Source: Pedosphaera sp. (GTDB lineage Bacteria; Verrucomicrobiota; Verrucomicrobiia; Limisphaerales; Pedosphaeraceae). Taken from it: DNA of 48,455 nucleotides. Of this stretch, positions 43,408-48,455 are shown piece by piece. Position numbers and translations under genes: made by a program. The stretch's first letter is position 1; every line of letters starts with the position of its first letter. Under the pieces are notes generated by a model. The model was not told where the DNA came from. It was given only the letters and a program-made list of their open reading frames with translations, and did no database searches. The stretch lies in NCBI GenBank assembly GCA_028293285.1, contig JAQGPC010000018.1:1-48455 (forward strand), read 5' to 3'.

Positions 43408-45717
43408 TCAGGGAATGCTTAAACGGTAGAACCGCTTGGAATGATTCGTCGCGGCGCCATCAGAGAATTGAAAAACGGCATTGGAACTGGCATGCAGATT
43501 GGTAAGGCTGGTCCACTCAAGCATATCAGTGGAGGCTTGAAGGGTATAATTCATTCCTGCCATGCCATTGAACTGCAATTGGAACAGACCATCACTTTGG
43601 CACCCGTAACTAACGATGCTTGGCGCTTCCAGTGGGCCGATCGAAAAAGTTTCTTCCGCGGCAAAAGGGGAGCCGGCAAAGGCGGTATCAACAGCCTGGA
43701 CACTCCAAAAATAAGTTTTTCCCGCTACGAGGTTAGTGAGGATGGCGGTATGACATTTCTGCGCATTGCCCAATTGGGGCAGACGGCGAATTCCACCGCC
43801 GAGATCGGCCAGTGGTGACAGCATATCCAAGCCACCGGGCGTAGCGCTGACGCGCAAATTATAGCTCAAGCCGCCCGCAGGAGTTTGTGCGTCGCTCGCT
43901 GGATCCCAACTAAGCAGTACCCCATCACCCGTCACCGATGTTGCCAGTCCGGTTGGCGCCGTGGGCGGGGTGTTGGTCAAGGAAGAATTGTTTTGGCACA
44001 TTTGTGCAATGGCTCCGGAACTGCTTTCGCCAACCAAAAGAAAATCCAGCCTGCCATCGTTATTATAGTCACCCCAGGCTATGGAACTTTTAGCGACACC
44101 GGGCAGGGATAAATTCATATTCGTGAACGCATCATTGCCCAGGTTGCGCCACACTTGGGCGACGCGCGTTACTCCATCGCTCAAAAGACCTGTCAGCAAA
44201 ATATCCAGTTTTCCATCATTGTCGTAATCTCCCCATGCCGCAGAACTGTAATAAACACCCGGCAGAGATACATTGATGTTGGTGAACGTGCTGTCTCCGA
44301 GATTGCGCCACACTTGGGAAATAGGCGTTCCACTATCGCTCAAAAGACCTGTCAGCAAAATATCGAGTTTTCCATCATTGTCGTAATCACCCCACGCCGC
44401 AGAACCGGCTACCACGCCCGGTAAAAGTGCATTGATGTTGGTGAACGTGCCGTTGCCCAGGTTGCGCCATATTTGTGAGATTGGCCCTGATCCACTTCCG
44501 CCGATGAGCAAAATATCCAGTTTTCCATCATTGTCGTAATCGCCCCACGTTGCAAAACCACGATAGACGCCAGGCAAAGGAACATTGATATTGGTGAAGG
44601 TGCCGTTGCCCAGGTTGCGCCATATTTGGGAAATACCATCCGTTTCGTCGTGGCCGGTCAGCAAGATGTCCAACCTGCCATCATTATCATAATCGCCCCA
44701 CACGGCAGAACCGAGGTAAACCGGTGGCAAACCAGCATGGATGTTGGTGAAGGTGCCATTGCCCAGGTTGCGCCATATTTGGGAGGTATAATTGTAATTG
44801 TTGGCTTCGATTCCGGTCAGCAGGATGTCCAACCTGCCATCATTGTCATAATCGCCCCAAGCTACAGAACCGTGAAAAACGGGTGGCAGGCCAACATTGA
44901 TATTAGTGAAATTGCCATTGCCTTGATTATGCAACAACCGGGAAACGCCATCTCCGTTGGAATCAATTCCCAATAGCAAGGCGTCTAATTGACCATCATT
45001 GTCGTAATCAGCCCAGGTTACAGAACCATCAAGAATGCCCGGCAAACCGGCGTTGATGCTGGTAAAGGCTTCCGGTGTAAAAGCGATATCTGTTCCCGCA
45101 TCAATGCCGGCGCTGTTGGAAGCTACCAGTTGAAAATGATAGGTGACGCCGGGGAATAAATTAGTGACGGCATTTGTGACAATGGTGGCATCAATATTAC
45201 TATCCAGATTATTGGTAGCGGTGAAGTTTCCGTAGTTGGTGGTCAGACCATATTGAAAAAAAGCGCGGGTCGCAGCCCCGTTGGGCTTGACCCAGCCATT
45301 TAGGATTGCACCCGTGGCCGTCACCGCACTGGCCGCCTCGGTGGTAGCTACTGGAGGAAGCGGGAGAGTCGTGAATGTCAGATCTTCGCCACTATTGGTA
45401 AGCGCACCATTAAAAGCGACGATTTGAAAGTGGTAGGTCGTGCCGGGGAATAAACCACCAAGGATATTAGTAATTGCGATCAGGTTCGTGCCGGCATCCA
45501 GATGATTGGTGCCCGTGAAATTATTGTAATTCGTGGTCAAGCCATACTGGAAGTAAACATCACTGTCCGTTCCATCCGGATTGATTGAACCATTCAACAG
45601 CGCACCGGTGGCGGTTATCTCGCTGGCTGGTTGGGTTGTCTGGGCATGGCTGCACAGGCAGGCACTGGCGATAAATAATAACAATCCGATCCGATGGAAA
45701 GAAGAGGGTATGCTCAT
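43408..45717 (-). CDS. Secreted FG-GAP/VCBS seven-repeat propeller protein with Fn3-like modules
   Basis: A 769-residue exported protein. A signal peptide (1-26, ending SHAQ) starts at ATG 45717; the frame also runs to a GTG at 45741 but the ATG gives the better signal. Two modules of about 95 residues with ITATGALLNGSINPDG and VTATGAILNGWVKPNG follow (about 27-215). Seven FG-GAP/VCBS repeats (about 220-585) come next, each with WGDYDNDGKLDILLTG-like calcium-binding DxDxDG. A fibronectin-III-like domain (about 590-695) and a final beta domain end the protein. No LPXTG, PEP-CTERM or obvious type IX sorting signal was found. It is probably an extracellular or surface adhesin-like protein. It is divergent from the kelch protein gene. 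Confidence 0.9.
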   Translation of the reverse strand: MSIPSSFHRIGLLLFIASACLCSHAQTTQPASEITATGALLNGSINPDGTDSDVYFQYGLTTNYNNFTGTNHLDAGTNLIAITNILGGLFPGTTYHFQIVAFNGALTNSGEDLTFTTLPLPPVATTEAASAVTATGAILNGWVKPNGAATRAFFQYGLTTNYGNFTATNNLDSNIDATIVTNAVTNLFPGVTYHFQLVASNSAGIDAGTDIAFTPEAFTSINAGLPGILDGSVTWADYDNDGQLDALLLGIDSNGDGVSRLLHNQGNGNFTNINVGLPPVFHGSVAWGDYDNDGRLDILLTGIEANNYNYTSQIWRNLGNGTFTNIHAGLPPVYLGSAVWGDYDNDGRLDILLTGHDETDGISQIWRNLGNGTFTNINVPLPGVYRGFATWGDYDNDGKLDILLIGGSGSGPISQIWRNLGNGTFTNINALLPGVVAGSAAWGDYDNDGKLDILLTGLLSDSGTPISQVWRNLGDSTFTNINVSLPGVYYSSAAWGDYDNDGKLDILLTGLLSDGVTRVAQVWRNLGNDAFTNMNLSLPGVAKSSIAWGDYNNDGRLDFLLVGESSSGAIAQMCQNNSSLTNTPPTAPTGLATSVTGDGVLLSWDPASDAQTPAGGLSYNLRVSATPGGLDMLSPLADLGGGIRRLPQLGNAQKCHTAILTNLVAGKTYFWSVQAVDTAFAGSPFAAEETFSIGPLEAPSIVSYGCQSDGLFQLQFNGMAGMNYTLQASTDMLEWTSLTNLHASSNAVFQFSDGAATNHSKRFYRLSIP
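44010..45050 (-). repeat. Seven tandem coding repeats (VCBS blades) of about 160 bp
   Basis: The DNA encoding the propeller blades repeats about every 155-165 bases. The reverse complement of the DYDNDG segment recurs near 45010, 44855, 44690, 44540, 44385, 44225 and 44065. The central copies are nearly identical in stretches such as ATCATTGTCGTAAT, a sign of recent duplication or gene conversion. Confidence 0.85.
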
Positions 45718-46025
45718 GAAACGTGTGTAAGGATCAATCACTGCTGCAACTTGTGTTTGGCGCCAACTTGACGGAAAAAGAAATTAGAGAGAGTGGAACA
45801 TTCTTACAATCGGGCCGATGCTGAATTATTTATCAGGGTTCGCCTGATAATTGGGTCAGGTATTCTCCGATGGATTCTCCGGCAGAACTTTTTTAAAGCG
45901 CAAAAACCGGCTTTCAATTGACAGTCGCTGCATTTATTGCTACAGCAAAAGAGTCACGTCCACCTAACTGATCTTCCCCTCGTTTTAGTAAAAGGGTTAA
46001 TTCCATAGTGCGGCCGCATTTTTTT
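45718..46025. other. Divergent intergenic region between the two secreted-protein genes
   Basis: About 308 bases with no supported gene. It should hold promoters for both divergent propeller-protein genes. The only clear structure is the inverted repeat at 45830-45850. Neither ATG has a strong ribosome-binding site. Confidence 0.5.
45830..45850. repeat. 8-bp inverted repeat in a divergent promoter region
   Basis: TTATCAGG (45830-45837) and CCTGATAA (45843-45850) are exact reverse complements around a five-base GTTCG. No T tract follows. Its position midway between divergent genes suits an operator or an RNA hairpin. Confidence 0.45.
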
Positions 46026-47732
46026 ATGAAGGAGATTGGATTCTTTTTATTTACGTTATTGCTTTGCGTTTCACCCCGGATGATTTCGGCCCAAGTACCG
46101 CAGCTCATCAATTATGAGGGGCGAGTTACTGCGGGCGGCACTAATTTTAATGCCGCAGGTCAATTTAAGTTTGCGTTGGTCAACAGCAATGCGTCCGCTT
46201 CCTTTTGGAGCAACGATGGGACGAGTGTTAATGGCAATCAGCCGACGGCATTTATTACCATTAATGTGGTCGGCGGGCTTTTCTCGGTGACGTTGGGCGA
46301 TAGTGCGCTCGGCAATATGGTTCCCATATCGCCAACGGTGTTTGCGAATAGTGATGTGCGCCTGCGCATCTGGTTCAATGACGGTTTGCACGGCTTTCAG
46401 CTTTTATCGCCTGATCAGCGCCTGACGTCGGTGGGTTACGCGATGATGGCTGGCAGCGCCAGCATTGCGAATACTGTTCCCGACGGTACGATTACTACAG
46501 CCAAGCTGGCGAGCAATGCCGTGAATTTTACCGTTTTAGCTCCTGGTGCGGCGGCGACGAACCTGGCGGCGAGCGGCCTGAGTGGCGTAGCGAGTGGGGG
46601 AATTATTCTTTCAACCAACGCGACGGCTACAAGTCTGCTCAATGCGGGTTATCTTGCCATTGGCAAATCCGAAATCGGTGAAAGCTGGGAACCGCGAGCC
46701 AGCAGTAATCCTCCCGTCGTCCGCTCACGTCATACGGCCATCTGGACTGGCAGCGAGATGATTATTTGGGGCGGCATCAATTCAGCGAGTTACTTGAATG
46801 ACGGGGCGCGTTGCCGTCCCACCACGCAGACTTGGACGACGATTGCCACCAATGCTGCGCTCCCTCCGCGCGATTATCATTCAGCCATCTGGACGGGCAC
46901 TAAAATGATTATCTGGGGCGGTTACAATAATGGCACGTATTTGAATGATGGCGGAATTTACGATCCGGTTGCCGACACTTGGACGCTCGTGTCCGTCAAT
47001 GGCGCTCCGTCACCAAGAGATGCGCACACGGCCATCTGGACAGGCACCGAAATGATCATCTGGGGCGGTTATGCCAATAACAGCAGCTTTCTGAATAATG
47101 GGGGACGATACAATCCAACCTCCAGCACCTGGACTCCCATTACCACTGTCAATGCTCCTTCGCCGCGCTTGTTTCAAACGGCGGTTTGGACGGGCAGCGA
47201 AATGATTGTCTGGGGCGGACTTGATGGCGGTTACCGGAACGACGGTGCCCGTTATAATCCCGCCTCGAACACCTGGACTCCCATGGCCAGTGACGGCGCG
47301 CCGGTGGCACGCGACTTCCAGGCAGGCGTGTGGACTGGTACCGAAATGATTATCTGGGGCGGCTATGGCAACGCTGGTCCGCTGGATAGCGGCGCGCGTT
47401 ACAATCCCGTTTCCAACACTTGGAGGGACATGTCGGCCAATGGCGTGCCGCTGGCGCGCAGCAGTCACAGCGGAGTCTGGACCGGCAGCGAAATGATCAT
47501 TTGGGGCGGCAGGAACACCTCTTATGTGAACGACGGCGGACGTTACAATCCGGCAAGTAACACCTGGAAGATACTGTCCAACACCAGTTCCCCCAGCGCG
47601 CGCGAACTTCACACCGGCATCTGGACGGGCAATGAAATGATTCTGTGGGGCGGTGAGAACAGCGGCACTTTCTTGAATGATCTCTCCGTTTATCAGCCGC
47701 CCCGAACCATGTATCTTTATTTGAAACCGTGA
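46026..47732 (+). CDS. Secreted seven-bladed kelch propeller protein
   Basis: A 568-residue exported protein. The signal peptide (1-23, ending ISAQ) starts at ATG 46026; a GTG at 46008 is in frame but less likely. An N-terminal beta domain beginning VPQLINYEGRVTAGGTNFNA (about 24-140) resembles the 'IPQ-I-YQGRL' domain seen before many repeats in environmental bacteria. A low-complexity Ala/Thr/Asn linker (about 145-215) follows. Seven kelch repeats of about 49 residues then run to the end, each with AIWTGSEMIIWGG, NDGGRYNP and TWTP. Seven copies fit one closed propeller. No enzyme motif (such as galactose-oxidase copper ligands) is visible. The likely role is binding at the cell surface or in the matrix. 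Confidence 0.9.
   Translation: MKEIGFFLFTLLLCVSPRMISAQVPQLINYEGRVTAGGTNFNAAGQFKFALVNSNASASFWSNDGTSVNGNQPTAFITINVVGGLFSVTLGDSALGNMVPISPTVFANSDVRLRIWFNDGLHGFQLLSPDQRLTSVGYAMMAGSASIANTVPDGTITTAKLASNAVNFTVLAPGAAATNLAASGLSGVASGGIILSTNATATSLLNAGYLAIGKSEIGESWEPRASSNPPVVRSRHTAIWTGSEMIIWGGINSASYLNDGARCRPTTQTWTTIATNAALPPRDYHSAIWTGTKMIIWGGYNNGTYLNDGGIYDPVADTWTLVSVNGAPSPRDAHTAIWTGTEMIIWGGYANNSSFLNNGGRYNPTSSTWTPITTVNAPSPRLFQTAVWTGSEMIVWGGLDGGYRNDGARYNPASNTWTPMASDGAPVARDFQAGVWTGTEMIIWGGYGNAGPLDSGARYNPVSNTWRDMSANGVPLARSSHSGVWTGSEMIIWGGRNTSYVNDGGRYNPASNTWKILSNTSSPSARELHTGIWTGNEMILWGGENSGTFLNDLSVYQPPRTMYLYLKP
46729..47690 (+). repeat. Seven tandem coding repeats (kelch blades) of about 147 bp
   Basis: The segment encoding (H/Q)-(T/S)-(A/G)-(I/V)-W-T-G begins near 46729, 46878, 47024, 47175, 47322, 47466 and 47610, a period of about 147 bases. 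Copies differ at many third positions but share ATGATNATCTGGGGCGG-like stretches. Confidence 0.85.
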
Positions 47733-47766
47733 TTTTCCGGTAAAAATTTGAGTAATAGTCTGCAAA

Positions 47767-47839
47767 GGCCCGTCAGGGCCGACATGTTTATAGCAACGCA
47801 CCTCACCACCCGAATGTTAAGCTCCGTTAGGGGCGACAT
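47767..47839 (+). repeat. Pair of REP-like hairpin motifs
   Basis: Two copies of a motif with consensus CGTYAGGGSCGACAT occur 54 bases apart. In the first, GGCCC-gtca-GGGCC (47767-47780) is a perfect hairpin followed by GACAT. In the second, GCTCC-gtta-GGGGC (47821-47834) is an imperfect hairpin followed by GACAT. The same loop, stem position and GACAT tail show a common origin. I recall very similar short elements dispersed in Planctomycetes and Verrucomicrobia genomes. Confidence 0.65.
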
Positions 47840-48099
47840 AAAGAACATGCCGTTCCGCTGGAGCTTGGGCCAAGTTTGTCCGCTCTATGGATTTCTTGCT
47901 CGCTAATGGTTTTAGCTGAGCTTATGCTCAACTCGTTCCTTGCAGTTGTGATCCTCCTGGAATGTGGCCGCACCGGAGCCGTCCATCTGGGCGTTGGAGT
48001 GTTGGGGATGGTTTGTTTGTGAGGGCGGCATGTCAAAACATGGAGACGGAAACCGAGCGTTTTTGGAGAGAGGCAATGTTAGAGCCTTGCTACGGGCGG

Positions 48100-48242
48100 G
48101 TTGCCCAAATCGTAAAAACTGCAAAAGACATGGTTCAGGTTGTTTTAAAGTCTGGAAAAGTATAAGAATCTTGCCTGTTTAACGTGCTGCGGCCGGGGGT
48201 CTTTCCAGACTGGCATTGCCGCGCTCCGGGGATTTGGGCAAC
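48100..48242. repeat. Nested inverted repeats (fold-back element)
   Basis: Outer arms GTTGCCCAAATC (48100-48111) and GATTTGGGCAAC (48231-48242) are exact reverse complements. Inside them, AGTCTGGAAA (48149-48158) and TTTCCAGACT (48202-48211) are also exact reverse complements. The order allows one RNA or single-strand fold with two stems, unequal internal loops and a 43-base apical loop. Confidence 0.6.
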
Positions 48243-48343
48243 ACGTCCTTACCTCGACTCCTATCGCGAAAGTAGAGGCAGTGCCGAGCTGGTTTCCGCC
48301 TACGAAAGGATAGCATTCAAGCGCCGTGATGGTTTTTGATTTA

Positions 48344-48455
48344 TTAAATCGGTAATGATTGGGGCAGTAGTCCGACGTAGTGAAGGAGGGACTTGGAGCC
48401 GGTGATGAAGCGGGCCGGGAACGTGCGCACCCGCTGTTGGAGTTGCTCCCACTGC
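48344..48455 (-). CDS. C-terminal end of an unidentified protein (partial)
   Basis: A minus-strand frame enters from the right edge and ends at TAA (48344-48346) after 36 codons, beginning QWEQLQQRVRTFPARF and closing with LLHYVGLLPQSLPI. Codon third positions are rich in G and C at first, and the amino-acid mix looks like real protein, but it is too short to assign. It could be a transposase or housekeeping protein end. Confidence 0.4.
   Translation of the reverse strand, partial: QWEQLQQRVRTFPARFITGSKSLLHYVGLLPQSLPI

Larger units (their letters stand above)
47733..48343. other. Gene-poor region with repeat structures
   Basis: About 610 bases without a gene I can support. A REP-like pair (47767-47839) and a nested inverted repeat (48100-48242) are the visible structures. 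A 41-codon frame from ATG 48040 to 48165 and short minus-strand frames have no ribosome-binding site or recognisable product. The stretch looks like intergenic repeat material. Confidence 0.5.

Noticed and set aside
44155..44976. Two plus-strand frames with internal repeats (e.g. VVVISPCRRT-like)
   Set aside because: They mirror the VCBS repeats on the minus strand and show no independent signals.
47010..47801. 263-codon minus-strand frame opposite the kelch gene
   Set aside because: It is the antisense of the kelch repeats, which keeps it open by periodicity; signal peptide and kelch motifs support the plus strand only.
48040..48165. 41-codon frame METETERFW... in the gene-poor right end
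   Set aside because: No ribosome-binding site or known family, and it overlaps one arm of the fold-back repeat; probably chance.
1..48455. CRISPR array, phage genes, tRNA or rRNA
   Set aside because: I saw no spaced short direct repeats, no phage structural genes and no tRNA cloverleaf or rRNA sequence. The direct repeats present are coding repeats of the propeller proteins.

Overview
The window looks like a chromosomal segment of a soil- or sediment-type Gram-negative bacterium, most probably a member of the Verrucomicrobiota (Pedosphaera-like). This placement is an inference. It rests on moderate GC, an outer-membrane Wza-type exporter, large secreted beta-propeller proteins with fibronectin-like modules, and REP-like 'AGGGNCGACAT' motifs of a kind I associate with Planctomycetes/Verrucomicrobia genomes. 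No rRNA, tRNA or CRISPR was seen.

Layout. (1) Bases 1-3786 hold the 3' part of a hybrid PKS-NRPS gene (end of an acyltransferase domain, carrier, condensation, adenylation, carrier; no thioesterase). (2) Bases 3849-6664, minus strand, encode a two-component system: a soluble PAS-GAF-PAS histidine kinase and a LuxR-type response regulator with overlapping ATGA. (3) Bases 7036-38302, all plus strand, form a long and apparently complete Wzx/Wzy-type exopolysaccharide or capsule locus. A NusG/RfaH-like antiterminator leads it. Nucleotide-sugar enzymes follow (WbpP-type epimerase, DegT aminotransferase, WbpM/PglF-type dehydratase, WbpA-type dehydrogenase, KdsD, a second epimerase). The initiating phosphoglycosyl transferase, Wza exporter, Wzc tyrosine kinase, Wzx flippase and Wzy polymerase are present. 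So are about eight glycosyltransferases and the decorating enzymes (three methyltransferases, a hexapeptide acetyltransferase, a PaaK/CapK-like ligase, a polysaccharide deacetylase, a formyltransferase). (4) Bases 38485-42654 encode a second NRPS (C-A-PCP-TE) on the same strand. (5) Bases 42689-43345 hold an orphan IS3-type OrfA, a small unknown gene and a strong intrinsic terminator. (6) Bases 43408-47732 hold two divergent genes for secreted proteins, each with seven propeller repeats (VCBS/FG-GAP and kelch). (7) From 47733 to the end there is a gene-poor stretch with REP-like motifs and a nested inverted repeat, then the 3' end of an unidentified minus-strand gene.

How it works together. 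The sugar genes predict an acidic, aminosugar-rich, methylated, acetylated and possibly N-formylated polysaccharide. It would be built on a lipid carrier, flipped, polymerised and exported under tyrosine-kinase control, with the NusG-like protein keeping RNA polymerase on the 31-kb operon. The most unusual point is architectural. Two NRPS genes with very similar, glycine-like adenylation pockets, one without a release domain and one with it, bracket the polysaccharide operon on the same strand. Either one assembly line was split by the polysaccharide locus, or a lipopeptide and a polysaccharide are made, and perhaps joined, together.
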